From: Mesorhizobium sp. WSM3626
GTDB taxonomy: Bacteria; Pseudomonadota; Alphaproteobacteria; Rhizobiales; Rhizobiaceae
NCBI RefSeq assembly: GCF_000513935.1
Contig: NZ_AZUY01000003.1
Span: 62,324 to 126,323, forward strand
DNA: 64,000 nt
Direction: 5' to 3'
The notes beneath the pieces were generated by a model. It saw nothing but the letters and a program-made list of their open reading frames with translations. It was not told the origin of the DNA and made no database searches. A program made the translations under genes and the position numbers. Below are positions 1 through 8,658 of this stretch, in pieces; the first letter of the stretch is position 1; every line of letters begins with the position of its first letter.

Positions 1-21
1 TGCCGGACCTGTCAGACGTGA
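1..21 (+). CDS. mutM: 3' end of formamidopyrimidine-DNA glycosylase (partial)
   Basis: The first 21 bases read CRTCQT and then a TGA stop. This fits the end of the C-terminal zinc finger of Fpg/MutM (CxxC, usually closing with CQ plus one or two residues). MutM removes oxidised purines such as 8-oxoguanine in base excision repair. The gene order mutM, enoyl-CoA hydratase, rpsT, dnaA is common in Rhizobiales, which supports the call. Only six codons are visible, so the identification rests on this short match and on context. Confidence 0.65.
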   Translation, partial: CRTCQT

Positions 22-54
22 GCTAGACCGGTGTCGAGCAAGGAGGAACAGCCA

Positions 55-828
55 ATGGCCTTTGAGACGATCATCACCGAGAGGCGCGGTAAGGTCGGAC
101 TGATCACGCTGAACCGGCCAAAGGCGCTCAACGCGTTGAATTCCCAGATCCTCGCCGAACTCGTCGCAGCCGTGAACGTGTTCTGTGCCGATCCTGGCAT
201 CGGCGCCATGGTTGTTACCGGCTCCGACAAGGCCTTTGCCGCGGGTGCCGACATCAAGGAGATGCAGGCAATCTCCTATGCGGATGCCTACAGCCAGGAC
301 TTCTTCGTCGGCTGGGAAGAGTTCACGCGGGCGCGAAAGCCGATCATAGCGGCGGTGGCCGGCTATGCGCTCGGTGGCGGGTGCGAACTGGCGATGATGT
401 GCGATTTCATCATTGCCGCCGACACGGCCAAATTCGGCCAGCCGGAGATCACGCTCGGTGTCATTCCCGGCATGGGCGGGTCGCAACGCCTGACCCGGTT
501 CGTCGGTAAATCGAAAGCGATGGACATGTGCCTGACCGGACGGATGATGGATGCCGCCGAGGCCGAACGTTCGGGCCTTGTGTCGCGGGTCGTTCCGGCC
601 GGCGAGCTGGTCGAGGAGGCCGTCAAGGCGGCGGCCAAAATCGCCGATTTCTCACTGCCGTCGGTGATGATGGCCAAGGAAGCCGTCAACCGGGCTTATG
701 AGACGACGCTTGCCGAAGGATTGCGCTTCGAACGCCGCCTGTTCCATTCGCTTTTCGCGCTCGAAGACCAGAAGGAAGGCATGGCGGCGTTCGCCGAAAA
801 GCGGAAGCCGAATTTCACCAACCGGTAG
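55..828 (+). CDS. Enoyl-CoA hydratase/isomerase (crotonase family)
   Basis: A 257-residue crotonase-fold protein, the usual size for a stand-alone enoyl-CoA hydratase that adds water to trans-2-enoyl-CoA in fatty-acid beta-oxidation. Both glutamates of the hydratase active site are present: one in [11 protein letters not shown] (about residue 111) and one in [14 protein letters not shown] (about residue 131). The oxyanion-hole segment AAGADIKEM lies near residue 65. The start is ATG 55, because AAGGAGGA at 40-47 is well spaced for it; an in-frame GTG at 31 lies upstream of that site. It follows the end of mutM by about 30 bases. Many rhizobial genomes call this gene fadB1; the natural substrate is not shown by sequence. 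Confidence 0.92.
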   Translation: MAFETIITERRGKVGLITLNRPKALNALNSQILAELVAAVNVFCADPGIGAMVVTGSDKAFAAGADIKEMQAISYADAYSQDFFVGWEEFTRARKPIIAAVAGYALGGGCELAMMCDFIIAADTAKFGQPEITLGVIPGMGGSQRLTRFVGKSKAMDMCLTGRMMDAAEAERSGLVSRVVPAGELVEEAVKAAAKIADFSLPSVMMAKEAVNRAYETTLAEGLRFERRLFHSLFALEDQKEGMAAFAEKRKPNFTNR

Positions 829-887
829 GGCGTCGCGGGTCAGCGACCGAAACCGGTGGCATTGGCCAAAAAGAACGCCAGGCGGCG

Positions 888-916
888 TTGACGCGCCGGA
901 AAAGCTGAACTATAAG
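888..916 (+). promoter_or_regulatory. Candidate sigma70 promoter for rpsT
   Basis: TTGACG at 888-893, a 17-base spacer, then CTATAA at 911-916. This is close to the rhizobial housekeeping pattern CTTGAC-N17-CTATAT. It lies in the 180-base gap between the hydratase gene and rpsT, so S20 would have its own promoter and a leader of roughly 85 bases. Confidence 0.6.
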
Positions 917-1008
917 CCGCACCAACCGAGGCGGCCCCGTGGCTGCCCGTTTGTTTTTTGCGCCCTGCGGCACGCCGCGTGCGCCGACCAGACCAGAAGA
1001 GAGGCATC

Positions 1009-1275
1009 ATGGCCAACACATCCTCGGCCAAAAAGGCAACGCGCAAGATCGCCCGCCGCGCGGCGATCAACAAGAACCGCCGCTCGCGCGTCCGCACCTA
1101 CGTCCGCCAGGTCGAGGAGGCACTCGCCTCGGGCGACAAGGCCGCCGCACAGGCCGCCTTCAAGGCTGCCGAGCCGGAATTGATGCGCGCCGCGACCAAA
1201 GGCGTGATCCACAAGAACACGGCGTCCCGCAAGGTGTCGCGCCTCGCCCAGCGCCTCAAGGTGCTGTCGGCCTAA
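1009..1275 (+). CDS. rpsT: 30S ribosomal protein S20
   Basis: An 88-residue, very lysine/arginine-rich protein beginning [13 protein letters not shown], the normal N-terminus and length of bacterial S20. S20 binds 16S rRNA early in assembly of the small subunit. The start is ATG 1009, preceded by AGAAGAGAGG; an in-frame upstream ATG at 958 would add a 17-residue extension unlike the family. It is a single-gene unit, with a candidate promoter at 888-916 and an intrinsic terminator at 1304-1330. Placement just before dnaA is typical of Rhizobiales. Confidence 0.97.
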   Translation: MANTSSAKKATRKIARRAAINKNRRSRVRTYVRQVEEALASGDKAAAQAAFKAAEPELMRAATKGVIHKNTASRKVSRLAQRLKVLSA

Positions 1276-1303
1276 CATCGCCTTCTCAGGACGATCTTCT
1301 TCG

Positions 1304-1330
1304 AACCCGGCCGATCACGCCGGGTTTTTT
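1304..1330 (+). terminator. Intrinsic terminator of rpsT
   Basis: A perfect 8-base-pair stem (AACCCGGC 1304-1311 with GCCGGGTT 1319-1326) with a 7-base loop, followed directly by a T run to 1330. It starts 28 bases after the rpsT stop. Confidence 0.88.
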
Positions 1331-1509
1331 CGTTTGCCGGCAAGTACTTAAAAAGAATAGCCGGAAACAACTGCAAATGCAGCGTTCACAGTTTGAAATG
1401 GTTTGCCGGCACATTCATGCCCGCTGATGATCGGAACGCTTGAAAAGCGTCGACTTTAAAAACCATATCCATCAGAAATAACCGATACTTTTCAAATGTT
1501 TAGCGACGG

Positions 1510-1529
1510 TCATCCACAGCTTGTCCACA
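1510..1529 (+). promoter_or_regulatory. Two DnaA-box-like sites in tandem
   Basis: TCATCCACA (1510-1518) and TTGTCCACA (1521-1529) each differ by one base from the box TTATCCACA. They share orientation and are two bases apart. Confidence 0.5.
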
Positions 1530-1699
1530 ACGCGCCGAAGGGACGGGAGCACAACTGGCTGTCAAGTGAATTATTTCAGAAAATTTCGCGCCGGTCCGGC
1601 TTTTTCATATTCGTCGGAAAAGGGTTTGAATCACAATGGCTTTGTCAAAATACAGCACTGCGGCATGGCGCTCCAACCCGCCCGAGGTAACCAGATTCC

Positions 1700-1714
1700 T
1701 TAAAAATCCGTTAG
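1700..1714 (+). promoter_or_regulatory. CtrA-like site TTAA-N7-TTAG
   Basis: TTAA at 1700-1703, seven bases, then TTAG at 1711-1714. This is one base from the alphaproteobacterial CtrA consensus TTAA-N7-TTAA, and 14 bases before the third DnaA-box-like site. CtrA represses initiation and cell-cycle genes in this class. One near match could arise by chance in an A+T-rich stretch. Confidence 0.3.
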
Positions 1715-1727
1715 ACGTGGCCTTGCC

Positions 1728-1736
1728 CTATCCACA
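1728..1736 (+). promoter_or_regulatory. DnaA-box-like site
   Basis: CTATCCACA is one mismatch from TTATCCACA, in the same orientation as the pair at 1510-1529. Confidence 0.45.
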
Positions 1737-2130
1737 GCGATTTCGGTAATGTCGATCTATCGAAGGAGACGGGCCTCTGGCCCTTAACCCAGCCTGACGC
1801 GGCCAGCTTAAATTGGCGGGATTTGCGACGTGGATCAAGTCCGCGGACGGGTATGGTTTGCTCTTTTTCGATACGGTAGGGGACTGGCGTAACTAGACAT
1901 GGCAGGTAGGACGGCGCGCCGGCGCTCTTTCGCCGGACGGTGTTGTATTGCCCTGACATACCCAACGCGGGCTGGCTTCCATGAGCCGGCACCGGTTCCC
2001 TTGGATGGTGGGCGACGTTCATTGCCGGCGGCGGCAACGGGCATCGTAGCGAAGACACGGTCGCTGGAAAAAGGGTGCAGGAGGCGCATCCCCAGCGAAA
2101 AACGGGTACAGAAAGGCAAGGAACTCGATC

Positions 2131-3675
2131 ATGCAGAGCGGCATCGAAAGGGAGCTTACGGGCGACCTCCCATTTCCTGGAACTTTGATCGGAGCAAACG
2201 AGATGGCGGTCTCCAGCGACGCGGAACAGAAGTTCGACCGGGTCAAGGCCCAGTTGAAGGCGCGCCTGGGAACCGAAGTCTATTCCAGCTGGTTCGGCCG
2301 CATGAAGGTCGCGGAAGCTTCCAAGGGCATTGTCCGCATCTCCGTGCCCACCGCGTTCCTGCGCTCGTGGATCAACGGCCACTATCACGATCTCATTTCC
2401 GAGCTGTGGAAGCACGAGGATCCCGAGCTTCTCAAGATCGAGATCATCGTGCGCACCGCGACCCGTCAGGGGCGCAGCCAGCCCGAACCGGAATTGGCGC
2501 CGGCGCGCAAGATGACGCGGCAGACGCAGACGGCGCTGGCCGCCGGCACGGTCAGCCCAGGCAGGGTGGAGCGGTCTCCCGTGCCGCGTCCGGGTGTGCC
2601 GGTCGAGAGCGAGTTCCGCCACAATGTGCTGGGATCACCGCTTGATCCGCGTTACACGTTCGGCTCCTTCATCGAAGGGCCCTCGAACCGCGTCGCCTTC
2701 GCCGCCGCCAAGGCCGTGGCGGAATCTCAGTCGAGCGCGGTGCGCTTCAATCCGCTTTTCCTGCATGCCACCGTCGGGCTGGGCAAGACGCACCTCTTGC
2801 AAGCCATCGCCGCGGAATCGCTGAAGCAGAACCCGAAGTCGCGCGTCGTCTATCTCACCGCCGAGTATTTCATGTGGCGCTTCGCCACGGCGATCCGCGA
2901 CAACAACGCATTGACGCTCAAGGAGCAGCTGCGCGACATCGACCTCCTGATCATCGACGACATGCAGTTCCTGCAGGGCAAGTCGATCCAGCATGAATTC
3001 TGCCATCTGATCAATATGCTGCTCGACAGCGCCAAGCAGGTCGTCGTCGCGGCCGACCGGCCACCGTCGGAGCTGGAATCGCTCGAGCCGCGGGTCCGTT
3101 CGCGCCTCAATGGCGGCGTCGCGCTCGAAATGTCGGCACCCGATTTCGCCATGCGGCTCGGCATGCTCAAACTGCGCCTGGCCACAGCCAGGATCGACGA
3201 TGCATCGCTCGACATTTCCGAAGAGATCCTCAACCACGTGGCCCGCACCGTGACCGGTAGCGGACGTGAACTGGAAGGCGCCTTCAACCAGCTCTTGTTT
3301 CGCCAGTCGTTCGAGCCGCAGATCACCATCGACCGCATCGACGAGATCCTCGGCCATATCTATCGCACGGGCGAGCCGAAGCGGGTGCGCATCGAGGACA
3401 TCCAGCGCATCGTCGCGCGCCACTACAACGTCTCGAAGACGGAATTGCTGTCCAACCGGCGCACGCGCACCATAGTCAAGCCGCGGCAGGTCGCCATGTA
3501 CCTGTCGAAGGTGATGACGCCGCGCTCGCTGCCGGAGATCGGGCGGCGTTTCGGCGGCCGCGACCACACGACGGTGCTGCACGCCGTGCGCAAGATCGAG
3601 GACCTGTCCGGCAATGACAACACGCTGGCGCAGGAACTGGAATTGCTGAGAAGGCTGATCAACGACCAGGCCTGA
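2131..3675 (+). CDS. dnaA: Chromosomal replication initiator DnaA
   Basis: A 514-residue DnaA, the ATP-dependent initiator that binds DnaA boxes and melts the origin. An N-terminal helicase-loading domain (about 35-110) and a variable linker (about 110-165) are followed by the AAA+ domain, with Walker A VGLGKTHL near 215-222 and Walker B LLIIDDMQ near 272-279. The C-terminal DNA-binding domain carries the signature [19 protein letters not shown] 2131 follows AAGGAA and is preferred. A second methionine at residue 25 gives the shorter [11 protein letters not shown] start, which cannot be excluded. dnaN and recF follow in the classical order. Confidence 0.97.
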   Translation: MQSGIERELTGDLPFPGTLIGANEMAVSSDAEQKFDRVKAQLKARLGTEVYSSWFGRMKVAEASKGIVRISVPTAFLRSWINGHYHDLISELWKHEDPELLKIEIIVRTATRQGRSQPEPELAPARKMTRQTQTALAAGTVSPGRVERSPVPRPGVPVESEFRHNVLGSPLDPRYTFGSFIEGPSNRVAFAAAKAVAESQSSAVRFNPLFLHATVGLGKTHLLQAIAAESLKQNPKSRVVYLTAEYFMWRFATAIRDNNALTLKEQLRDIDLLIIDDMQFLQGKSIQHEFCHLINMLLDSAKQVVVAADRPPSELESLEPRVRSRLNGGVALEMSAPDFAMRLGMLKLRLATARIDDASLDISEEILNHVARTVTGSGRELEGAFNQLLFRQSFEPQITIDRIDEILGHIYRTGEPKRVRIEDIQRIVARHYNVSKTELLSNRRTRTIVKPRQVAMYLSKVMTPRSLPEIGRRFGGRDHTTVLHAVRKIEDLSGNDNTLAQELELLRRLINDQA

Positions 3676-3724
3676 CCGGCCCAGAACGGCCCGCTTGCAG
3701 GGTTGGCCAGCTTTGTCCCCAGAA

Positions 3725-3760
3725 AGCCCGCGTAACCGGCCCGATCCGGTGGCGCGGGCT
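3725..3760 (+). terminator. Hairpin between dnaA and dnaN, possible terminator
   Basis: AGCCCGCG (3725-3732) pairs with CGCGGGCT (3753-3760), with an inner ACCGG/CCGGT extension. A six-T run comes only at about 3773-3778, separated by 12 bases, so termination is uncertain. It may separate dnaA from dnaN transcription. Confidence 0.35.
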
Positions 3761-3875
3761 TGCGCTCACTGGTTTTTTCCTGTCAGTTTGCGTAGATTCT
3801 GAAGCCTGTTCAGACCTTTTGCGGGGCGCCGGTAGCCGGAGACCCGTTCATTCATTCAAGCGAGCCTGTTTCGTC

Positions 3876-4994
3876 ATGCGTGTTATCCTGGAACGGTCAA
3901 ATCTCCTGAAGTCGCTCAACCACGTCCACCGCGTGGTCGAACGGCGCAACACCATACCGATCCTGTCCAACGTGCTGCTCAGCGCCGAAGGCGCCAGCCT
4001 CGAAATGAAGGCCACCGATCTCGACCTGGAGGTGACGGAAGCGACGCCCGCCAAGGTCGAGCGCGGCGGCGCGACGACCGTCCCCGCGCACTTGCTCTAT
4101 GACATCGTGCGCAAGCTTTCAGACGGCGCCGAGGTGATGCTGAAGACGGATGAGGACGGCAACGCCATGACGGTTACGTCGGGCCGCTCCAGCTTCCGCC
4201 TGCAGTGTCTGCCGCAATCCGACTTCCCCGAGCTTTCGGCGGGATCCTTCTCGCATATTTTCCGTCTTGATGCGGTGGCGTTGAAGGGCCTGATCGAGAA
4301 GACGCAGTTCGCCATCTCCACCGAGGAGACGCGCTACTATCTCAATGGTATCTACCTGCACACGCATGAAGTCGGTGGCAAGCTGAAGCTGCGCTCGGTG
4401 GCAACCGACGGCCATCGCCTGGCGCGCGCCGAGATCGACGCCCCGGCGGGTTCGGAGGGCATGCCGGGCATCATCATTCCACGCAAGACGGTGAGTGAGT
4501 TGCAGAAGCTGGTCGACGATCCGGATGTCGCCGTGACCACCGAACTGTCCGACACCAAGATCCGCTTCACCATCGGCAGCGTCGTCCTGACCTCGAAGCT
4601 GATCGACGGCACCTTCCCGGACTATCAGCGCGTCATTCCGACCGGCAACGACAAGAAGCTGATCCTCGACCGCCAGAGCTTCGCTGCCGCGGTCGACCGC
4701 GTCTCGACCATCTCCTCCGAACGCGGCCGTGCGGTGAAGCTCTCGATCAGCGAAGGCCAGGTGACGCTTGCCGTCAACAATCCGGATTCAGGCAGCGCCA
4801 CGGAAGAACTGGCTGCAGACTATTCGTCCGACCCGATCGAGATCGGCTTCAACGCGAAATATCTGCTCGATGTCGCCGCGCAGCTGACCGGCACGGAAGC
4901 CAAATTCATGCTGGCCGATGCCGGTTCGCCGACACTGATCCACGACATGGCCGACGAGACCGCGCTTTACGTGCTGATGCCGATGCGGGTATAG
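3876..4994 (+). CDS. dnaN: DNA polymerase III beta sliding clamp
   Basis: A 372-residue beta clamp, the ring that tethers polymerase III to DNA, made of three repeats of the clamp fold. The start is ATG 3876 (MRVILERSNLLKSLNHV), the usual N-terminus. The upstream in-frame start at 3819 would add 19 residues with no family match. The NTIPILSN motif near residue 25, the ATDGHRLA segment in the second domain and the C-terminal YVLMPMR are all typical. It sits 200 bases after dnaA and 73 bases before recF. Confidence 0.97.
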   Translation: MRVILERSNLLKSLNHVHRVVERRNTIPILSNVLLSAEGASLEMKATDLDLEVTEATPAKVERGGATTVPAHLLYDIVRKLSDGAEVMLKTDEDGNAMTVTSGRSSFRLQCLPQSDFPELSAGSFSHIFRLDAVALKGLIEKTQFAISTEETRYYLNGIYLHTHEVGGKLKLRSVATDGHRLARAEIDAPAGSEGMPGIIIPRKTVSELQKLVDDPDVAVTTELSDTKIRFTIGSVVLTSKLIDGTFPDYQRVIPTGNDKKLILDRQSFAAAVDRVSTISSERGRAVKLSISEGQVTLAVNNPDSGSATEELAADYSSDPIEIGFNAKYLLDVAAQLTGTEAKFMLADAGSPTLIHDMADETALYVLMPMRV

Positions 4995-5067
4995 CCGGAC
5001 CGGCGTCGCCTGACGATACGGCCGGCGGCGGATATTGGTTGCGGTGACTTCCACAGGCGGATAGCGG

Positions 5068-6207
5068 TTGCCGGCACAAACCCACATAAGTAAGCTTACG
5101 CTTACCAATTTTCGCAACTACGCGAGCCTGGCGATAGATTTTGCTCCGGGCGCCGTGGTCTTTTCCGGCGACAATGGTGCCGGCAAGACCAATCTCCTCG
5201 AAGCGATCTCCTTTTTGACCCCGGGGCGCGGCTTGCGCCGCGCGCCTTACGCGGATGTGGCCCGTGAGGGTGGCGATGGCGGCTTTGCCCTGCATGCCCG
5301 GCTCGATGGACCTGACGGCGAGGTTGAGATCGGCACCGGCATTTCCGGAGGCGACACGGCGGAGAGTGCCAGGCGGGTGCGTATAAACGGAGCCGCCGCC
5401 CGGGCCGAGGACATGCTGGAGTGGCTGCGGGTCGTGTGGTTGACGCCGGCGATGGACTCGTTGTTCACCGGACCGGCCGCGGATCGCCGGCGCTTTCTCG
5501 ACCGGCTGGTGCTGGCGATCGATCCCGGACACGGCCAGCGTGCGCTCGACTACGAGAAGGCGATGCGGGGCCGTAACCGTTTGCTGACGGAAGGCTCACG
5601 CGATGCCGGCTGGTTCGAGGCGATAGAGACGCAGATGGCGGAGACCGGCGTGGCGATCGCCGCGGCGCGCGCCGAAATGGTGCGGCTGCTGGCCGCCATG
5701 ATCGGCAGGCTGCCCGACACGGGGCCATTTCCGCAGGCCGATATCGGCCTTTCGGGTGACCTGGAGGCCGAGATTGCCAATGCACCGGCGGTCGATGTCG
5801 AGGAGCGGTTCCGGCGGGCGCTTGCCGATGGCCGAGACCGTGACCGTGCCGCCGGACGCACCCTCGAGGGCCCGCACCGCTCGGACCTCGTGGTCCGGCA
5901 CCGGCCCAAGGCCATGCCGGCCGAACTTTGCTCGACCGGCGAACAGAAGGCACTGCTGGTCGGTATCGTGCTGTCGCATGCCCGGCTGACCGGCGAAATG
6001 TCCGGCCTGACGCCGATCCTTTTGCTCGACGAGATCGCGGCGCACCTCGATGGCGGTCGCCGCGCGGCACTGTTCTCGATCCTGGAGGAACTGAACTGCC
6101 AGGCTTTCATGACGGGAACCGATGCGGCGCTGTTTTCCAGCCTGCACGGCCGCGCGCAGTTCCTGACGGTCGACCATGGCACGGTTGGGCCAACCGAAGA
6201 CCCCTGA
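5068..6207 (+). CDS. recF: DNA replication/repair protein RecF
   Basis: A 379-residue SMC-like ATPase that helps load RecA at gapped DNA. Walker A is GDNGAGKTN near residue 35, the ABC-type signature STGEQKALL is near residue 290, and Walker B ILLLDEIAAHLD is near residue 315. The start is TTG 5068 (MPAQTHISKLTLTNFRNY): AGGCGG lies at 5055-5060, and the family N-terminus KLxLxNFRNY needs this start. The length is normal. It completes the dnaA-dnaN-recF set. Confidence 0.95.
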   Translation: MPAQTHISKLTLTNFRNYASLAIDFAPGAVVFSGDNGAGKTNLLEAISFLTPGRGLRRAPYADVAREGGDGGFALHARLDGPDGEVEIGTGISGGDTAESARRVRINGAAARAEDMLEWLRVVWLTPAMDSLFTGPAADRRRFLDRLVLAIDPGHGQRALDYEKAMRGRNRLLTEGSRDAGWFEAIETQMAETGVAIAAARAEMVRLLAAMIGRLPDTGPFPQADIGLSGDLEAEIANAPAVDVEERFRRALADGRDRDRAAGRTLEGPHRSDLVVRHRPKAMPAELCSTGEQKALLVGIVLSHARLTGEMSGLTPILLLDEIAAHLDGGRRAALFSILEELNCQAFMTGTDAALFSSLHGRAQFLTVDHGTVGPTEDP

Positions 6208-6238
6208 CAAGGTTTTTCGGCCGCTATATGGTCCTGAT

Positions 6239-6991
6239 ATGACCACTGCGCTCACCGCCGACGAGATCGAACGTTATGCCCGCCACATCGTGCTGCCGGA
6301 GGTCGGCGGCGCGGGCCAGCAGAAGCTCAAGCAGGCGCGGGTCCTGGTGATCGGCGCCGGCGGGCTCGGTGCGCCGGTGCTTGAATATCTCGCCGCGGCC
6401 GGCGTCGGCACGCTCGGCGTGATCGACGACGACACAGTTTCGCTCTCCAACCTGCAACGTCAGGTCATCCATGGCACCGACACGATCGGCATGCTGAAAA
6501 CCCAGAGCGCCGAGGCGGCAATCGCCCGTATCAATCCCAACATATCAGTCGAAACGCACACATTCCGACTGACCGCGGAGAACGCCCCTGCCCTCGTGGC
6601 CAAGTACGATATTATCGTCGATGGGTCCGATAATTTCGAGACGCGTTATGTGGTGGCCGATGCCTGCGCGGCCGAAGGGAAGCCGCTTGTGCATGCGGCC
6701 GTCGGACGTTTCGACGGCTCGGTGACCGTGCTGAAGCCTTTCGAAAACGGCAGCGACGGCAAGCCAAACCCGAGCTATCGGGATCTGTTTCCCGAAGCCC
6801 CGCCGCCGGGCCTGGTGCCGTCCTGTGCGGAGGCCGGGGTGCTCGGCGCACTGACGGGGGTCATCGGCACGCTGCAGGCGATGGAGGCGATCAAGCTGGT
6901 GACCGGCATAGGCGAGCCGCTCATCGGCCGGCTGCTGCTCTATGATGCGCTGGCCGCGCGTTTCGAGACGATCCGCTACAAGAGACGCTGA
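6239..6991 (+). CDS. moeB: MoeB/ThiF-type sulfur-carrier adenylyltransferase
   Basis: A 250-residue E1-like enzyme that adenylates the C-terminal glycine of a small sulfur carrier (MoaD or ThiS) for molybdopterin or thiamine synthesis. It has the ATP-binding loop GAGGLGAP near residue 38, the NLQRQVIH segment, and the acidic DGSDNFETRY segment near residue 130. The C-terminal VEAG region appears as PSCAEAGVLG. The zinc-binding CxxC of E. coli MoeB (PCYRC) is replaced by PSYRD, so the structural zinc is probably lost, as I recall for many alphaproteobacterial homologues. Start ATG 6239, 31 bases after recF. MoeB against ThiF is a family-level judgement. Confidence 0.85.
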   Translation: MTTALTADEIERYARHIVLPEVGGAGQQKLKQARVLVIGAGGLGAPVLEYLAAAGVGTLGVIDDDTVSLSNLQRQVIHGTDTIGMLKTQSAEAAIARINPNISVETHTFRLTAENAPALVAKYDIIVDGSDNFETRYVVADACAAEGKPLVHAAVGRFDGSVTVLKPFENGSDGKPNPSYRDLFPEAPPPGLVPSCAEAGVLGALTGVIGTLQAMEAIKLVTGIGEPLIGRLLLYDALAARFETIRYKRR

Positions 6992-6993
6992 TC

Positions 6994-7482
6994 TTGGAAC
7001 AATCCCGTATTTCGATCACGCAGATCCCGGCCGATTTCGGCCGCTGGGGTGATGTGCTTGCCCTCATCATGCGTGCCTTCGCCTTCATGGACGGCATCAT
7101 CGACCCGCCGTCGTCGGCTCACCTGCTCACAGTCGATGCGCTACGCGCCAAGGCCCTGCGGGAGACGGGCTTTCTGGCACTCGACGGCGAGGATAGAATC
7201 GTGGGCTGCGTTTTTGCTCTTGAAAGGGCTGACGGTTTTTATATCGGCAAGCTCGCCGTCGCCCCGGACCGGCAAGGGCAAGGCATTGGCCGGCGGCTGA
7301 TGCAAGCGGCCGAGGATCTGGCCCGCAGCCGCGGCAAGTCCGCCATCGATCTCGAGACGAGGATCGAGCTCACCGCAAATCACGCCGCCTTTGCCCGGCT
7401 CGGCTTTCGCGAGACCGAACGGACGGCGCATGAGGGTTATAACAGGCCGACGTCCATCACCATGCGCAAAACGATCTCATAA
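6994..7482 (+). CDS. GNAT-family N-acetyltransferase
   Basis: A 162-residue GNAT-fold protein. The acetyl-CoA-binding motif A is clear: IGKLAVAPDRQGQGIGRRLM near residues 84-103, with the R/Q-x-x-G-x-G/A loop. The reading frame opens with TTG 6994, two bases after the moeB stop, implying translational coupling. The next in-frame methionines lie inside the conserved N-terminal part (LALIMRAFAFMDG), so TTG is preferred. The acceptor substrate cannot be told from sequence. It belongs to a broad group of single-domain acetyltransferases used on small amines, amino acids or proteins. Confidence 0.85.
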   Translation: MEQSRISITQIPADFGRWGDVLALIMRAFAFMDGIIDPPSSAHLLTVDALRAKALRETGFLALDGEDRIVGCVFALERADGFYIGKLAVAPDRQGQGIGRRLMQAAEDLARSRGKSAIDLETRIELTANHAAFARLGFRETERTAHEGYNRPTSITMRKTIS

Positions 7483-7508
7483 ACGGCGAGCCGACGCCTG
7501 GACGGGTT

Positions 7509-8510
7509 TCAGGTTCTGAGCGGCAGGACGCGGTCCGGCGGGCGATGGCCATCGACGAAGGCGCGGATATTGATGATGACCTTCTCGCCCATGTCGATAC
7601 GGCCCTCGAGCGTGGCCGAGCCCATATGCGGCAGAAGCACGACCTTGTTCCTGGCGGCGAGCTTCAAGAGCTTGCCGTTCAGGGCCGGCTCGTGCTCGTA
7701 AACGTCGAGGCCGGCGCCGGCGATCTTGCCGTCCTGGATCAGCTTGACCAGCGCTTCTTCGTCGATGATGTCGCCGCGGGCGGTGTTGACGATGTAGGCG
7801 GTGGGCTGCAGCAACGCCAGCCGCCGTGCTGACAGAAGATGGAAGGTCGCCGGCGTCGACGGACAATTGACCGAGATGATGTCCATGCGGGCGAGCATCT
7901 GGTCGAGACTCTCCCAATAGGTCGCCTCCAGTCCATCTTCGACCGCCGGCAGCACGCGATGCCGGTTGTGATAGTGGATGGACAAGCCGAAAGCCTTGGC
8001 CCGCTTGGCAACGGCGGTGCCAATGCGGCCCATGCCGACAATGCCGAGCCGTTTCCCCCAGATGCGCCGGCCAAGCATCCAGGTCGGCGACCAGCCGGCC
8101 CATTTCTTGTCGCCGGTAAGCACGCTGGCGCCTTCCGCCAGCCGGCGCGGTACGGCCAGCATCAGCGCCATCGTCATGTCGGCGGTATCTTCGGTGAGCA
8201 CATTGGGCGTGTTGGTGACGGTGATGCCTCTCTTGGCCGCCGCCGCCACGTCGATCTTGTCGACGCCATTGCCGAAATTGGCGATCAGCTTGAGGTTGTC
8301 GCCGGCCTGGGCGATCAGTGCGGCATCGATCTGGTCGGTCACGGTCGGTACCAGCACGTCGGCTTCCTTGACCGCAGCGACCAGTTCCGGCTGCGTCATC
8401 GGCCTGTCCTCGACATTCAGCCTTGCGTCGAACAGTTCGCGCATGCGGGTCTCGACCGGGTCGGGCAGCTTTCGCGTGATGACCACGAGAGGCTTCTTTT
8501 TGCCTGGCAT
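7509..8510 (-). CDS. D-isomer 2-hydroxyacid dehydrogenase (glyoxylate/hydroxypyruvate reductase type)
   Basis: A 333-residue NAD(P)-dependent dehydrogenase. The cofactor loop is GMGRIGTAVAKR near residue 158. The catalytic arginine lies in NTARGDIIDE, the glutamate in DVYEHEP, and the histidine in LLPHMGSAT. This group reduces glyoxylate, hydroxypyruvate or similar 2-oxoacids. The start ATG 8510 (MPGKKKPLVVITRK) has GAGGGAAAC in front; an in-frame upstream start at 8540 is weaker. Convergent to the acetyltransferase gene and divergent from the SH3 protein. Exact substrate is inferred only at family level. Confidence 0.88.
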   Translation of the reverse strand: MPGKKKPLVVITRKLPDPVETRMRELFDARLNVEDRPMTQPELVAAVKEADVLVPTVTDQIDAALIAQAGDNLKLIANFGNGVDKIDVAAAAKRGITVTNTPNVLTEDTADMTMALMLAVPRRLAEGASVLTGDKKWAGWSPTWMLGRRIWGKRLGIVGMGRIGTAVAKRAKAFGLSIHYHNRHRVLPAVEDGLEATYWESLDQMLARMDIISVNCPSTPATFHLLSARRLALLQPTAYIVNTARGDIIDEEALVKLIQDGKIAGAGLDVYEHEPALNGKLLKLAARNKVVLLPHMGSATLEGRIDMGEKVIINIRAFVDGHRPPDRVLPLRT

Positions 8511-8658
8511 TGTTTCCCTCGTTGAGACCTCTTTAACCAAGACCGGCGAAACTGAAAGCTGGTCGCGGTAGCCGATTTACCCATGTAACAAGCGGTGCCG
8601 CCGAAGACAAAGAAAAAGGGGTGCCGCAGCCGTCGGGCCGGCGCCGAAAGGAACGAAA

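Larger units (their letters stand above)
1331..2130. other. 800-base intergenic region upstream of dnaA
   Basis: No convincing gene lies here; the open frames on both strands are poor in family-like sequence. The part up to about 1720 is clearly richer in A+T than the surroundings, notably 1340-1500 and 1560-1640. It holds three sequences one mismatch from the DnaA box and one CtrA-like site, listed separately. It may be a replication origin or a dnaA autoregulatory region. In several Rhizobiales the mapped chromosomal origin is near hemE rather than dnaA, so I do not call it oriC. Confidence 0.5.

Noticed and set aside
1331..2130. Firm oriC call
   Set aside because: Only three imperfect DnaA boxes are present, and rhizobial origins are commonly reported near hemE, so I kept it as a regulatory or origin candidate.
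1711..2645. Long frames on both strands in the dnaA upstream region and 5' end
   Set aside because: They overlap the start of dnaA in other frames and show no family-like sequence.
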